Shown here piece by piece: positions 1 to 9,422 of a stretch of DNA of 64,000 nt. Location: NCBI RefSeq assembly GCF_004365175.1, contig NZ_SOCE01000001.1:3665403-3729402 (forward strand), given 5' to 3'. Made by a program: the position numbers and the translations under genes. Source of the DNA: Kribbella voronezhensis. GTDB taxonomy: Bacteria > Actinomycetota > Actinomycetes > Propionibacteriales > Kribbellaceae. The notes below the pieces were generated by a model. That model saw nothing but the letters and a program-made list of their open reading frames with translations, was not told the DNA's origin and searched no databases. Position 1 is the first letter of the stretch. The number at the start of each line of letters is the position of its first letter.

Positions 1-1480
1 TCTCCACGTTCAGGATCTTGCCCCGGATCGGCAGGATGGCCTGGAACTTCGGGTCGCGGCCACCCTTCGCGGAGCCACCGGCCGAGTCACCCTCGACGAT
101 GTAGACCTCGCACTCCTCGGGGTTCGTCGACTGGCAGTCGGACAGCTTGCCCGGCAGACCGCCGCCACCGAGCAACCCCTTGCGGTTGCGGGCCAGGTCG
201 CGCGCCTTGCGGGCGGCGATCCGGGCGCTCGCGGCCGCGGTGGCCTTGCGGATGATCTCGCGGCCCTCGGCCGGGTTCTGCTCGAACCAGGCGCCGAGCC
301 GGTCGTTGACGACCCGCTGGACGAAGCCCTTCACCTCGGTGTTGCCGAGCTTGGTCTTCGTCTGGCCCTCGAACTGCGGCTCGGCCAGCTTGACCGAGAT
401 GATCGCGGTCAGGCCTTCCCGGATGTCGTCACCGGTGAGCCTGTCCTCTTTCTTCTTGATCATCCCCTGGTCCTCGCCGAACGAGTTGACCAGCGAGGTG
501 AGCGCGGACCGGAAGCCCTCTTCGTGCGTCCCGCCCTCGTGCGTGTTGATCGCGTTCGCGAAGGTGTGCACGGACTCCTGGAACGAGCCGCTCCACTGCA
601 TCGCGACCTCGAGGCTGAGCGAGTCCTCACCGGTGGCCGCCTCGAAGGCGATCACGTCGCGGTGCACGGTCTCGCGGATGCCGGTCAGGTACTTCACGTA
701 GTCGATCAGGCCGTCGTCGTACTTGAACGACTGCTCGACCGGGTTGCCGTCCTCGGTGTGGTCCGGGCGCTCGTCGCGGATGACGAGCTCCAGGCCTTTG
801 TTCAGGAAGGCGTACTCGCGGAAGCGGGTGGACAACGTCTCGTACGAGTAGACCGTCGTTTCGAAGACGTCCGGGCTCGGCCAGAAAGTGATCGTGGTGC
901 CGGTGCTGTCCGACGTACCGACCTCGGCCAGGTCGGCGTCCGGGACGCCGATCGTGAACGACTGGGTATAGGCCTTGCCGCCGGTGCTGACGTCGACCTG
1001 CAGGCGGCTGGACAGCGCGTTCACGACGGAGACGCCGACGCCGTGCAGTCCACCGGACACCTTGTATCCGCCGCCGCCGAACTTGCCGCCGGCGTGCAGA
1101 ACAGTCAGTACCACGGTGACGGCCGGCTTGCCCTCGGACTCGACGATGCCGACCGGGATGCCACGGCCGTTGTCGACGACGCGGACACCGCCGTCGGCCA
1201 GCAGGGTGACGACGATCTTGTCGCAGAACCCGGCCAGCGCCTCGTCCACCGCGTTGTCGACGACCTCGTAGACAAGGTGGTGCAGACCGCGCTCACCGGT
1301 GGACCCGATGTACATCCCGGGGCGCTTGCGGACCGCGTCGAGGCCCTCGAGGACCTGGATCGCGCTGGCGTCGTATTCGCGGTCGACGGCCGATCTGGTG
1401 ATCTCGGTGAGGGGTGCTTCTTCGATGCCGGTGCTGTCTGCGGACGTTGTTTCGTCGATCTCGGTCGGCTCGTCGATCAC
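1..1480 (-). CDS. gyrB: DNA gyrase subunit B, 3' part beyond the window edge
   Basis: ATPase subunit of DNA gyrase, which introduces negative supercoils together with GyrA. About 493 codons are visible. The start is a GTG preceded by an AGGAGG ribosome site (about 1491-1496) with a 10-base spacer. The N-terminal GHKL ATPase domain is clear, with [18 protein letters not shown], the [10 protein letters not shown] motif and [10 protein letters not shown]. The transducer domain follows, and the window ends inside the TOPRIM domain just after [10 protein letters not shown] (about 75-105) and a GKILNVE stretch. The first 25 or so residues are acidic and poorly conserved, as is common in actinobacteria. 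It is read away from the origin, and four membrane-protein genes separate it from dciA and recF, with which it usually sits. Identity is certain; only the C-terminal third is missing, because of the window edge and not through damage. Confidence 0.97.
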   Translation of the reverse strand, partial: MIDEPTEIDETTSADSTGIEEAPLTEITRSAVDREYDASAIQVLEGLDAVRKRPGMYIGSTGERGLHHLVYEVVDNAVDEALAGFCDKIVVTLLADGGVRVVDNGRGIPVGIVESEGKPAVTVVLTVLHAGGKFGGGGYKVSGGLHGVGVSVVNALSSRLQVDVSTGGKAYTQSFTIGVPDADLAEVGTSDSTGTTITFWPSPDVFETTVYSYETLSTRFREYAFLNKGLELVIRDERPDHTEDGNPVEQSFKYDDGLIDYVKYLTGIRETVHRDVIAFEAATGEDSLSLEVAMQWSGSFQESVHTFANAINTHEGGTHEEGFRSALTSLVNSFGEDQGMIKKKEDRLTGDDIREGLTAIISVKLAEPQFEGQTKTKLGNTEVKGFVQRVVNDRLGAWFEQNPAEGREIIRKATAAASARIAARKARDLARNRKGLLGGGGLPGKLSDCQSTNPEECEVYIVEGDSAGGSAKGGRDPKFQAILPIRGKILNVE

Positions 1481-1643
1481 CGGCTGTTGTCCTCCTCGGA
1501 CCCCACCTGCGCGGGGCATCGAATCACAGTACGAGCCGCCGTACTGTGAGACCAGCACCGGCGGCTACTTCAACAGACCCATCCTACCCGTCGACCGAAG
1601 CAGAACCTGCCACCAGGCGGACGAAACTCGGGTCAGGGCGTAT

Positions 1644-1691
1644 TTTCGGACTCCCGCCCATGTCCCCCCACGCAGGGTGGGGGCTCCGAAA
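1644..1691. promoter_or_regulatory. Bipartite hairpin in the divergent region between gyrB and the 1784 gene
   Basis: The 303 bases between gyrB and the gene at 1784 hold a two-part inverted repeat. The inner stem is CCCCCAC (1665-1671) with GTGGGGG (1677-1683) around a 5-base loop. The outer stem is TTTCGGA (1644-1650) with TCCGAAA (1685-1691). It could be a 5'-leader structure of gyrB, a terminator protecting either unit, or an operator. No run of T follows. Nothing else recognisable is seen in this stretch. Confidence 0.4.
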
Positions 1692-1783
1692 GCGCTCACG
1701 GCATTCAGTGGCTTCTGATCGGATCGCCCCTGACCGTCTCGGTGCCGAGACCCGGCACCCCGCACCCACCGGCGCTTAGGATC

Positions 1784-2422
1784 ATGGCCGTGGAAAGTCT
1801 GGACGACGTCATCGACGCCATGATCGCCGATCGGGTGATCCACCGTCACCGCCGCAAATGGCTGATCGCGATCGCCGCGGTCCTCGTCCTGGCGCTGGTC
1901 ATCTTCGTTACCGGCGGCTGGAAGGAGAAGAAGGGCCGCAAGGTCGACACCCTCAAGGCACCGGTCACGCTGACCGCCGGCCGGTACGAGTTCGGCTTCA
2001 CCTCGGCGGTCATCGTCCGGACCCCGAAGACGACGTACGAGCCGGCGGCCTCCAAGCTCGTGGTGAGCTTCGACCTGAAGAACATGGACACCGAGAGCCA
2101 GGAGACCGAGTCGCTGTCCGGCGGCCTGCTGCGACTGGTGCCTGCCGACCACTCCGACTTCATCGAGTCGAACGGCGCGACCTGCCGCAGCCAGCTGAAC
2201 TACAAGCTCGTCTACGGGCTGCCCGCAGTTCCCTGTACGACGGAGTTCAAGGTGCCGAACGACTTCGCGGACAAGATCGCCGAGATCGGCGTGTTCGGCG
2301 AGAAGTGGGAGTCGGACAACGCCTTGCTGGGGTTGTCCGACAAGCCCTACTGGCACAACGAGGAGCCGACCGCCGTCGTCCAGCTCGAGACGACGATCAA
2401 GACGGAGAAGAAGGACAAGTGA
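1784..2422 (+). CDS. Single-pass membrane protein with exported domain, function unknown (first gene of three)
   Basis: 212 residues. A short basic cytoplasmic N-terminus (RHRRKW) precedes one membrane helix (about residues 27-45, WLIAIAAVLVLALVIFV). An exported domain of about 165 residues follows, with alternating beta-like segments (AGRYEFGFTSAVIV, SKLVVSFDLKNM), resembling the immunoglobulin-like layout of DUF4352-type proteins; that is only a resemblance. It has two cysteines (TCRSQ, VPCTT) that could form a disulfide. ATG 1784 is preferred over an upstream GTG at 1742, because conserved-looking sequence starts there. The stop overlaps the next start (GTGA), so the three genes are probably translated as a unit. 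I do not recognise a specific function. Confidence 0.75.
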   Translation: MAVESLDDVIDAMIADRVIHRHRRKWLIAIAAVLVLALVIFVTGGWKEKKGRKVDTLKAPVTLTAGRYEFGFTSAVIVRTPKTTYEPAASKLVVSFDLKNMDTESQETESLSGGLLRLVPADHSDFIESNGATCRSQLNYKLVYGLPAVPCTTEFKVPNDFADKIAEIGVFGEKWESDNALLGLSDKPYWHNEEPTAVVQLETTIKTEKKDK

Positions 2423-3015
2423 AGCTCTACCGTCCCGCCACCGTCCTCGTCGGCGTCCTGTTCGTGCTGCTCGGCGGACTGGCCCGGCTGGGGGACACCG
2501 ACCAGGTCTACGAGGACTCCACCCGGGTGACCGCCCACGGCACCATCGGCCAGAAGATCCAGTACGGCGACTCGGCCGTCACGGTGACCAGGATGCGGTT
2601 CGCCAAGACCTTCCTCGCCGACGAGAACGACGACAAACCGATCGAGACCGACGGGATCTTCGTCGCCGTCGAATACGAGGCGTACCGCGGCACGAAGGAC
2701 CCCGGCAGCAACGAGGTCACGTTGACCGCGGACGACGGCAACGTCTACGAGTCGGTCGCCGAGAACACCTCGAGTGGCATCATGTTTCCGCAGCCCGGTT
2801 TCACCGAGTCCGGTGCCTTCCTCTTCGAGGTCAATACGAACGATCTCAAGGGACTGACCTTCAAACTGCGCACTACACAGTTCTTCACCGGCGTACCGGC
2901 TCGCGACATCGCCGTCGACCTGGCCATCCCGAACGACGAGGTCGCCAAGCAGTTGGTGGACAAGGCAGCCGACCAGTACGTCCTGCCCGAACGCTCGACC
3001 AGGGTGGACTCATGA
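2419..3015 (+). CDS. Single-pass membrane protein, DUF4352-like exported domain (second gene of three)
   Basis: 198 residues. GTG start inside the GTGA overlap with the preceding gene. One N-terminal membrane segment (about residues 6-24, PATVLVGVLFVLLGGLARL) anchors an exported domain. That domain has the pattern of DUF4352-like immunoglobulin folds: a GDSAVTVTRMRF strand, then DGIFVAVEYEA, then VTLTADDGNVYES, and a closing strand with TTQFF. No catalytic motif or cysteine pair is visible. The stop overlaps the next start (ATGA at 3012-3015). The role is unknown; the three proteins look like a set of anchored extracellular subunits. Confidence 0.72.
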   Translation: MKLYRPATVLVGVLFVLLGGLARLGDTDQVYEDSTRVTAHGTIGQKIQYGDSAVTVTRMRFAKTFLADENDDKPIETDGIFVAVEYEAYRGTKDPGSNEVTLTADDGNVYESVAENTSSGIMFPQPGFTESGAFLFEVNTNDLKGLTFKLRTTQFFTGVPARDIAVDLAIPNDEVAKQLVDKAADQYVLPERSTRVDS

Positions 3016-3575
3016 ATCTCTCGACCCGCGCCTACCGTTGGATCGGCCAGATCTCGTTGCTGCTCACGCTTCTGGGCATCGCCGCCTACCTGACGGTGAG
3101 CAACTACCTCGGCGACGCCGAGCGGGTTTACCGGGAGGGCGCGGTCACCGAGGTGGTCGGCCACGGACCGGTCGAGGTCGCCAAGGTCCGCTGGCAACTC
3201 GACTCGATGCAGGCCTACACGAGGCTCGTCGACGAGGACAAGAAAGAGGTCACGATGGATCACCCGGCCGGTTCGGTGATCATCTTGGTGAAGGTGTCGG
3301 TGACACCGCTCGACGGGCTGAAGATGGACGACGGTAGCTTCAGTTGCGAGGCGAAACTGCGGGACGACCGCGGCAACGTCTGGGCGGACACCAGCGTCTT
3401 CGGCCTGGACCTGGCCACCTACTGCGGTGACGACGACCGGCCGATCAAGCGGAACCAGACCGGCCGGATCGCCCAGGTGTACGTCGTACCGGCGTCTGCC
3501 GTGCCGCATCTGGTCGGTATCCAGGTGGAGGACGCCAACTACGAAGTACTGCGGCGGGTCCTGCTGACCTGGTGA
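3012..3575 (+). CDS. Single-pass membrane protein, function unknown (third gene of three)
   Basis: 187 residues. N-terminal membrane helix at about residues 13-33 (IGQISLLLTLLGIAAYLTVS). The exported beta-rich region holds VEVAKVRWQLDSM and GSVIILVKVSVTPL, and two cysteines (FSCEAKL, TYCGDD). The architecture matches the two upstream genes, suggesting triplication of one anchored fold, although the sequences have diverged far. It ends four bases before the stop of the convergent polytopic membrane protein at 3580. No function assigned. Confidence 0.72.
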   Translation: MNLSTRAYRWIGQISLLLTLLGIAAYLTVSNYLGDAERVYREGAVTEVVGHGPVEVAKVRWQLDSMQAYTRLVDEDKKEVTMDHPAGSVIILVKVSVTPLDGLKMDDGSFSCEAKLRDDRGNVWADTSVFGLDLATYCGDDDRPIKRNQTGRIAQVYVVPASAVPHLVGIQVEDANYEVLRRVLLTW

Positions 3576-3579
3576 GCGA

Positions 3580-4911
3580 TCAGGCCTCGACCAGCTGAGC
3601 TTCTCGCTCGGCCGTCTCGGCCTTCTTCGCGTCTGCCTCCGCCCGGCGCTCCGCCCCGACGGAGATGCACAGGTCGAAGGCGGCCGCCAGCAAGGCGATC
3701 TGCAAGGTGTCGAAGACCAGGTCCCGGATCCCCGTGGCGATATCCGTCGTCATCATGCCCCAGTGCAGGCCGTGGACGCCGATCAGGCGTTCCATCCCGA
3801 CCAGCACCCAGTCGCGGGCGAGCTTCCACAGCGTGTAGACGAAACACACGACGCCGAGGAAGACCGGGCCGACGCGGACGAGCAGGCGGAAGGCGTTCAG
3901 CGTCGGGTAGAACTTCTCCCGGAGTCCGCCCAGCACGAGGTTCGGTGCCTGATTGGTCCAGGCGACCAAGCGGCCCTGCGGCTTGACCTCTTCGGCGTGG
4001 CCGCCGAGCCGGCGCTCCAGCCGGGTACCGCGGAAGACCCCGCCGCCGGACAGCACCCGGTGACCGAAGACGACGGTGGTGATCGCCAGCCAGGTCAGCG
4101 GTTCGCCGACGCCCTCCTTGAACAGCGGCCAGAGGGTGTCCCAGAAGATGCCCCAGAGGAACTCGATGCCGGCCGGAATCGGGACGTGGATGCCGGCGAA
4201 CCAGTCCTTCATCCCACTCCACCAATCCACCGAGAAGTACCAGAAGTTGCGGTCGCCGAACCAGTCCTTGAAATCCTCGACCGCGAACGGCGTGACGACG
4301 ACCGTCAGCAGCAGGAAGAACGCTTCGGCCCAGACCTGGGCGAACTTGACCGGCCGGCTGGGCCAGCGGTCGTCGACTGCCTCGACGACCCGGCGGATCA
4401 CCAGCAAGGTCACGATGGCCGGCAGGTAGCTCTTCCAGTGCCCGCTGCCGAGCTGGAAGAACTGCGAGCCGGGCTGGGTACCGCGGATGATCTGGTTGTA
4501 CGTGCCGAGCGTGCCGATCCGCTCGTCCAGGAACCCCCAGGCCGACCAGACCGCGACCAGCGGAAGCAAGGTCAGGGCCAGCAGTTCCATCAGGTTCTGC
4601 TGCGTCGGGTCCGAGGTCTCTTCGGCCTTGTTGCTGGCGGCGTCGCGCCAGCGGTAGAGCGAAGTGGCGCAGGTGCGGATCATCCCCACGGTCGCCGCGA
4701 TCTGGACCAGTACGCCGGCCGAGAAGACGCCGACGCCCAGGCTCGAGTGCTGGTGTTCGGCCAGCCAGACCGCCGCGTCGATGGAGGCCATGAAGCCGAT
4801 GTAGCCGGCCAGGAACCAGGTCACCATGGGCAGCAGGTTGCGCCACCAGAGCCGGAAGGCATCGGTGATCAACTGGACCATTTCGCGAAGGCCGTCCACG
4901 ATCGTGCGCAT
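3580..4911 (-). CDS. Polytopic membrane protein, function unknown
   Basis: 443 residues, rich in tryptophan and hydrophobic residues, with about seven or eight probable membrane segments. Clear ones are PMVTWFLAGYIGFMASIDAA, VGVFSAGVLVQIAATVGMI, LLALTLLPLVAVWSAWGF, AFFLLLTVVVTPFAV, LTWLAITTVVFG, RVGPVFLGVVCFVYTLW and LQIALLAAAFDLCISV. A hydrophilic loop lies between about 265 and 310, and the tail is short and charged. No transporter or enzyme signature is seen. It converges on the three anchored proteins at 1784-3575, and together they form a four-gene island between gyrB and dciA. It could be a membrane partner of those proteins; that is inference from position only. Confidence 0.75.
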   Translation of the reverse strand: MRTIVDGLREMVQLITDAFRLWWRNLLPMVTWFLAGYIGFMASIDAAVWLAEHQHSSLGVGVFSAGVLVQIAATVGMIRTCATSLYRWRDAASNKAEETSDPTQQNLMELLALTLLPLVAVWSAWGFLDERIGTLGTYNQIIRGTQPGSQFFQLGSGHWKSYLPAIVTLLVIRRVVEAVDDRWPSRPVKFAQVWAEAFFLLLTVVVTPFAVEDFKDWFGDRNFWYFSVDWWSGMKDWFAGIHVPIPAGIEFLWGIFWDTLWPLFKEGVGEPLTWLAITTVVFGHRVLSGGGVFRGTRLERRLGGHAEEVKPQGRLVAWTNQAPNLVLGGLREKFYPTLNAFRLLVRVGPVFLGVVCFVYTLWKLARDWVLVGMERLIGVHGLHWGMMTTDIATGIRDLVFDTLQIALLAAAFDLCISVGAERRAEADAKKAETAEREAQLVEA

Positions 4912-4968
4912 CGCGCCCGATCCTAGGGGAGCCGTGGGTCCTCACCACAAGCGGAGCGGTTACCGAGC

Positions 4969-5652
4969 TCAGCCGTAGGTGTCGCGGGGGCCCCGGCCGC
5001 CACGGACGGTGCGCGGGCCCTTACGCCAACTGGGGGCGTTGGGGCCTTCGACCTTGACCCTGGTGACCGTGCCGTCGCCGAGTTCGGCGTTCAGGCGGCG
5101 GACGAGATCGGGGGCGAGCAGCCGGACCTGGGTCGCCCAGGCGGTCGAGTCGGTACGGACGGTGAGCTCGGTATCGGTGTAGCTCTCCGGCTTGCAGTGC
5201 GAGGCCATCTCGGGGCCGACGATCGACGGCCAGCGGGCCATCACGCCGTGTACGGCGACGTCGACCTCCCAGCCCTGGTCGCGCATCAGCCGGCCGAGCG
5301 TGTTCGTGAGGAGCTGGGGGTCGCGGTCGTCCGGTCGCGATCCACTGACCTGCGAGCCGTACCCCGGCCGTCGCCGGCGCGCCTTCTTGACCGGCTTCAC
5401 CGGGCTCATCCCTTTGAGCCGGCCCGCCAGTGCCTTCGCCAGGTCGAGACCCTGCTTGTCGTGCTCCGGTTTCGCCGGTTCCGCGTCCTGCCCGGCCTCG
5501 CTCTCGAAGCCGCTCTCAGAGGAATTCCGGGGTTCTGAGCCACTTCTGGCGGGTTCGGCGCGGGCTTGTGGCTCCGGTCGCTCGGGCAGCGGCTGCATCC
5601 CGAACCCGCCAACCGGGTCCGCATCAGGACGAAGGTCGCCGCCGTCAGGCAC
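4969..5652 (-). CDS. dciA: DciA-type DUF721 protein, replicative helicase loader candidate
   Basis: 227 residues from the GTG at 5652, which overlaps the recF stop by 8 bases; an alternative start at 5691 would add 13 residues. The first half is a long charged, Pro/Glu/Arg-rich region, probably disordered. The second half is the DUF721 domain with [39 protein letters not shown] and [21 protein letters not shown], the conserved W..IVG..A.H core. In other bacteria DciA interacts with the DnaB helicase and promotes its loading, and the gene commonly sits beside recF in actinobacteria. Translational coupling to recF is likely. Confidence 0.88.
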   Translation of the reverse strand: MPDGGDLRPDADPVGGFGMQPLPERPEPQARAEPARSGSEPRNSSESGFESEAGQDAEPAKPEHDKQGLDLAKALAGRLKGMSPVKPVKKARRRRPGYGSQVSGSRPDDRDPQLLTNTLGRLMRDQGWEVDVAVHGVMARWPSIVGPEMASHCKPESYTDTELTVRTDSTAWATQVRLLAPDLVRRLNAELGDGTVTRVKVEGPNAPSWRKGPRTVRGGRGPRDTYG

Positions 5653-6784
5653 GGAGTACGGTCCCGTCGCCCACGTCGAAGCGGGCGCCACTCAGCTCGA
5701 GCGGCACATCGGCCCCGACGGCAGCGGTCACCAGTACCTGTTCGGCGGGCGCGACCAGTTCGGCGAGGCGGTCGCGGCGCGAGGTGTCGAGCTCGGCGAA
5801 CACGTCGTCCAGGATCAGCACCGGCTCACCCCCGTCCGCCTTGAGCAGTTCGTACGACGCCAGTCGCAGCGCGAGCGCGAACGACCAGGACTCACCGTGA
5901 CTCGCATACCCCTTGGCAGGCAAGTCACCGAGCCCGAGCACGACATCGTCGCGGTGCGGCCCGACCAGCGAGACACCACGATCGAGCTCGTCCTGGCGAC
6001 GCTGGTGCACTTCGTCGAGAAGTACTGCGGCCAACTGCTCGCGACTCGTGACTCCGGGCTCGAGCGGGACCGACGACTTGTACTCCAGCCGTGCGTCTCC
6101 CTTGCCTCGGGCAACGGCATCGTAGGCGCTGGACACCAACGGACGAAGGGATTCCAGCAACTCCAGCCTGGTCGCGAGCAATTCCGAGCCGGCCCGGGCG
6201 AGGTTGGAATCCCACACTTCCAGAGTCCGCAACTGCGCCTCGGCGGCACTCGACCGGTTCTGCCGACGGGCCTGCTGGGCACTGCGCAGCAGCGAGTTGC
6301 GTTGCTTGAGAACGCGGTCGTAATCCTGCCGGACGCCGGCCATCCGGGGTGTCCGAAGCGTGAGCAACTCGTCCAGGAAGCGGCGGCGCTCGGACGGATC
6401 CCCCTTCACCAGGGCGAGATCCTCGGGTGCGAACAACACGGTCCGGAGCAGACCCAGCACTTCCCGCGGTCGCGGTACCGGCGAACGGTTCACCCGGGCC
6501 CGATTTGCCCTCCCAGGATTGATTTCCAGCTCGACGACCAGGTCGCGATCGTGATCGCTGTGGATCTCGGTCCGCACGATCGCCCGGGCGGCGCCGGCTC
6601 GCACGAGTGGCGCGTCGTTCGCCACCCGGTGCGAACCGAGCGTCGCGGTGTAGTGGATCGCCTCGACCAGGTTGGTCTTGCCCTGGCCGTTCGGCCCGAC
6701 GAAAGCGGTCACCCCAGGGGTGAGCTGGACCTCCACCTGGGGGTAGGACCGGAAGTCGAGCAACCCAAGAGCCGTCACAAACAC
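5645..6784 (-). CDS. recF: DNA replication and repair protein RecF
   Basis: 379 residues, of typical length. ABC-type (SMC-like) ATPase that binds gapped DNA and helps RecO/RecR load RecA. Visible are Walker [10 protein letters not shown] (about residues 33-41), the signature region LVGPHRDDV and Walker [12 protein letters not shown] near the C-terminus. The GTG at 6784 is chosen because an AGAGGA ribosome site precedes it by about 6 bases; a second GTG lies at 6778. It follows gnd by about 30 bases and overlaps dciA. Confidence 0.95.
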   Translation of the reverse strand: MFVTALGLLDFRSYPQVEVQLTPGVTAFVGPNGQGKTNLVEAIHYTATLGSHRVANDAPLVRAGAARAIVRTEIHSDHDRDLVVELEINPGRANRARVNRSPVPRPREVLGLLRTVLFAPEDLALVKGDPSERRRFLDELLTLRTPRMAGVRQDYDRVLKQRNSLLRSAQQARRQNRSSAAEAQLRTLEVWDSNLARAGSELLATRLELLESLRPLVSSAYDAVARGKGDARLEYKSSVPLEPGVTSREQLAAVLLDEVHQRRQDELDRGVSLVGPHRDDVVLGLGDLPAKGYASHGESWSFALALRLASYELLKADGGEPVLILDDVFAELDTSRRDRLAELVAPAEQVLVTAAVGADVPLELSGARFDVGDGTVLRA

Positions 6785-6815
6785 GGGAATTCCTCTGCTG
6801 GACGGATCCTCAGGC

Positions 6816-7733
6816 TCAGTGCTTGATCGGCGGCGTCGCGTACGACGGGTCCTCGGCACCCTTCACCGCGTGGCCACCGAACTGGTTGCGCATCGCCGCG
6901 ATCGCCTTCATCGCGGGGGAGTCCTCCTGCCGCGACGCGAACCGGGCGAACAACGACGCGGCGATGGCCGGCACCGGTACGGCGTGGTCGATCGCGGCCT
7001 CCACGGTCCAGCGACCCTCGCCCGAGTCGTCGGCGTACCCGCGGATCTTGTCCAGGTGGGTGTCTTCCTTCAGCGCGTTCACCATCAGGTCGAGCAGCCA
7101 GGACCGGATCACGGTGCCCTCGCGCCAGGAGTCGAACGTGTCCGGCACGTTCTGCACGATCTCGGCGGCCTCGAGCAGCTCGAAACCTTCGGCGTACGCC
7201 TGCATGATCGCGTACTCGATGCCGTTGTGGACCATTTTGGCGAAGTGGCCGGCGCCGACCTTGCCGGCGTGCACGAAACCGAACTCGCCCTCGGGCTTGA
7301 GCGCGGTGAAGATCGGCATCAGGGTTTCGATGATGTCGTCGTCACCGCCGCACATCAGCGCGTAGCCGTTCTCCAGACCCCAGACTCCGCCGGACACACC
7401 GCAGTCGACGAACTTGATGCCCTTGTGCGACAGCAGTTCGGACCGGCGGATGTCATCGGTCCAGCGGCTGTTGCCGCCGTCGATCACGATGTCGCCCTCG
7501 GACAGCAACTCCGCCAGCTCGGTCAGCACCGGGTCGATGGCCTGCACCGGCACCATCACCCAGACGACCTTCGGCTGGTCCGTCGCCGTCAGCTTGCCGA
7601 CCATGTCGGCGAGGTCGGTGGCATCGGAGATGTCCTGATTGTGGTCGAAACCGACAACGGTCAGGCCTGCGCCGCGAATCCGCTCGCGCATGTTGCCGCC
7701 CATCCGGCCGAGACCGACAAGGCCGAGCTCCAT
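6816..7733 (-). CDS. gnd: 6-phosphogluconate dehydrogenase, decarboxylating (short GndA type)
   Basis: 305 residues, matching the short GndA/YqeC-type enzymes and not the 470-residue form. It oxidatively decarboxylates 6-phosphogluconate to ribulose 5-phosphate. The Rossmann motif [12 protein letters not shown] opens the protein. [19 protein letters not shown] is the substrate loop, and [13 protein letters not shown] carries the catalytic lysine and asparagine. ATG 7733 has an AGGGGA ribosome site. A gnd gene between dnaN and recF is a recurrent actinobacterial arrangement, so it is ancestral here and not an insertion. Confidence 0.94.
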   Translation of the reverse strand: MELGLVGLGRMGGNMRERIRGAGLTVVGFDHNQDISDATDLADMVGKLTATDQPKVVWVMVPVQAIDPVLTELAELLSEGDIVIDGGNSRWTDDIRRSELLSHKGIKFVDCGVSGGVWGLENGYALMCGGDDDIIETLMPIFTALKPEGEFGFVHAGKVGAGHFAKMVHNGIEYAIMQAYAEGFELLEAAEIVQNVPDTFDSWREGTVIRSWLLDLMVNALKEDTHLDKIRGYADDSGEGRWTVEAAIDHAVPVPAIAASLFARFASRQEDSPAMKAIAAMRNQFGGHAVKGAEDPSYATPPIKH

Positions 7734-7768
7734 CGTGAATCCCCTTGTTCTGTTGGCGTCGCGAGGTG

Positions 7769-8914
7769 TCAGCTGTTCAGGCGGACCGGCATCAGCACGT
7801 ACCGGAACTCACTGATCGGTTCGCCGTCGAAGTCCTTCACGCCGGTCAGTTCGGCCGGCTTCGTCGCCTGCGTGAAGGCCAGGTGCGCGACCGAGGTGCC
7901 GATCGCGTTCAGACCGTCCAGCAGGTACGTCGGGTTGAAACCCACGGTAACCGGCTCACCGACCACGCGCGCCTCGATCGATTCCGACGCCTGCGCCTCG
8001 TCGCCACTGCCGGCGTCGAGCGTGACGGTGTCCTCGGAGAACGTCAGCCGGACCGGCGCGTTCCGCTCGGCCACCAGCGCGACCCGCTTCACCGCCTCGA
8101 CCAGGGTCGCGGTGTCGATCCGGACCCGGGTCGCGATCGCCGCGTCGGTCGGGATGATGCCGCGAACCTTGGGGAACTCGCCGTCGAGCAACCGGGTGGT
8201 CGCGCGCCGGTTGCCGCCGGAGACCTGGCCTTCGAAGCCGACGATGCCGTCACCGGTTCCCGGAGCGGCCAGGGAGACGATGATGTCGGTCCCGGTCATC
8301 GCTTTCGCGGTTTCCGACAGCACTCTGGCCGGGATAAGGGCTGCTGCAGAGGCATCCGGGGACTGCGGGCTCCATTCGAGCTCGCGAATCGCCAACCGGT
8401 AGCGGTCGGTCGCGAGCAGCGAGATCGTGGAGCCCTCGATCTCGACCCGTACGCCGGTGAGCACGGGCAGCGTGTCCTCACGGCCGGCCGCGGTGACCAC
8501 CTGGGCGACTGCCTGAGCGAAAACGTCGCTACGAACGGTGCCGCTGGCCGCGGGAAGGTCCGGCAAAGCCGGATATTCCTCTGTGGGAAGCGTTTGGAGC
8601 GTGAACCGCGAGGTGCCGCAGGTGACTTGCGCCTTCGCGCCGTCCACAGCGATGTCCACGGGCTGGTTCGGCAGGCTCTTGGAGATGTCCGCGACCAGCC
8701 GGCCGGAGATCAGGCACTTGCCCGTGTCCGCCACCTGGGCCGGAACGGTCACCCGCACGGAGGTCTCGTAGTCGAATCCGGACAGGGTGATCTGCCCTTC
8801 CTCGGCCTCGACGAGGAGTCCGGCGAGGATCGGAACGCTGGGACGACTGGGCAAACTGCGCGCGGCCCAGGCCACCGACTCGGCCAGTACGTCGCGCTCG
8901 ACGCGAAACTTCAC
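7769..8914 (-). CDS. dnaN: DNA polymerase III beta subunit (sliding clamp)
   Basis: 381 residues, standard length. Forms the dimeric ring that tethers DNA polymerase III to DNA. Typical features are the N-terminal VKFRVERDVLAESVAWAARS, ILAGLLVEAEEG, the segment LLATDRYRLAIRE and the C-terminal YVLMPVRLN that builds the protein-binding pocket. GTG 8914 has an AGGAGG site 9 bases upstream. An in-frame extension to 9118 exists but runs into the origin region and carries no conserved sequence. Confidence 0.96.
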   Translation of the reverse strand: MKFRVERDVLAESVAWAARSLPSRPSVPILAGLLVEAEEGQITLSGFDYETSVRVTVPAQVADTGKCLISGRLVADISKSLPNQPVDIAVDGAKAQVTCGTSRFTLQTLPTEEYPALPDLPAASGTVRSDVFAQAVAQVVTAAGREDTLPVLTGVRVEIEGSTISLLATDRYRLAIRELEWSPQSPDASAAALIPARVLSETAKAMTGTDIIVSLAAPGTGDGIVGFEGQVSGGNRRATTRLLDGEFPKVRGIIPTDAAIATRVRIDTATLVEAVKRVALVAERNAPVRLTFSEDTVTLDAGSGDEAQASESIEARVVGEPVTVGFNPTYLLDGLNAIGTSVAHLAFTQATKPAELTGVKDFDGEPISEFRYVLMPVRLNS

Positions 8915-9422
8915 CGCTGGGTGCCTCCTGATTCGGCTGTGTGCCAGGCAGATCCTGCCACGGACGGGTGTGATGTGCGCCAACAGGGCTTGACGTGGCG
9001 GTTCGGGCGGGTCGCGAGTCCTCGCCACCGAAGCCCGCGAGGCCACCCTGACAGGTCCTTCCGACAGTCCTCCGGAAGGGGCCGAAAGTCGAGTTTTCCC
9101 CAGGTTTGGCCGCACCACCCTTTTGTGGACTGGGACTTCCTTAGGGATTCCATAGGGTTCTTCGCACCGGTGGATAGTGTGGAAAAGCCGCGAGTTCGCA
9201 GGTCAGAGGCCGAAAGTGGCTGGGGACGAGGTGTGGACGAACTCGGGCGGTTCTCTGGACGGCTGGTGACGACGGATTTGTTCCACACAGCGAATCCACA
9301 GGCGAGACGAGAGTGTCCACCGGGATACCCACAGTTATCCACAGGACTGTCCCCAGCCTGTGTGGTTGCTGTGACCGCGTCGTAGCGCTCGGCGTACACG
9401 CTGTCCGACGGAGTCCACGAGG
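8915..9422. other. oriC: dnaN-dnaA intergenic region, candidate oriC
   Basis: 508 bases without a gene. There is one perfect DnaA box TTATCCACA at 9335-9343. One- or two-mismatch relatives of TTGTCCACA/TTATCCACA lie at 9124-9132 (TGTGGACTG), 9169-9177 (GGTGGATAG), 9178-9186 (TGTGGAAAA) and 9232-9240 (TGTGGACGA), all on the minus strand, and at 9292-9300 (GAATCCACA) on the plus strand. In Streptomyces the origin lies between dnaA and dnaN, with many non-identical boxes. The density of box-like sequences supports an origin here, but only one is perfect. Confidence 0.7.
9335..9343 (+). promoter_or_regulatory. DnaA box TTATCCACA
   Basis: Perfect match to the canonical bacterial DnaA box, about 80 bases from the 3' end of dnaA, within the dnaN-dnaA intergenic region. 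Confidence 0.75.

Noticed and set aside
524..1549. Long plus-strand frame opposite gyrB
   Set aside because: Antisense shadow of gyrB with no domain; the minus-strand frame carries every gyrase motif.
6816..7733. gnd as a horizontally acquired insert in the replication operon
   Set aside because: A gnd gene between dnaN and recF is common in actinobacteria, and its codon use matches the neighbours.
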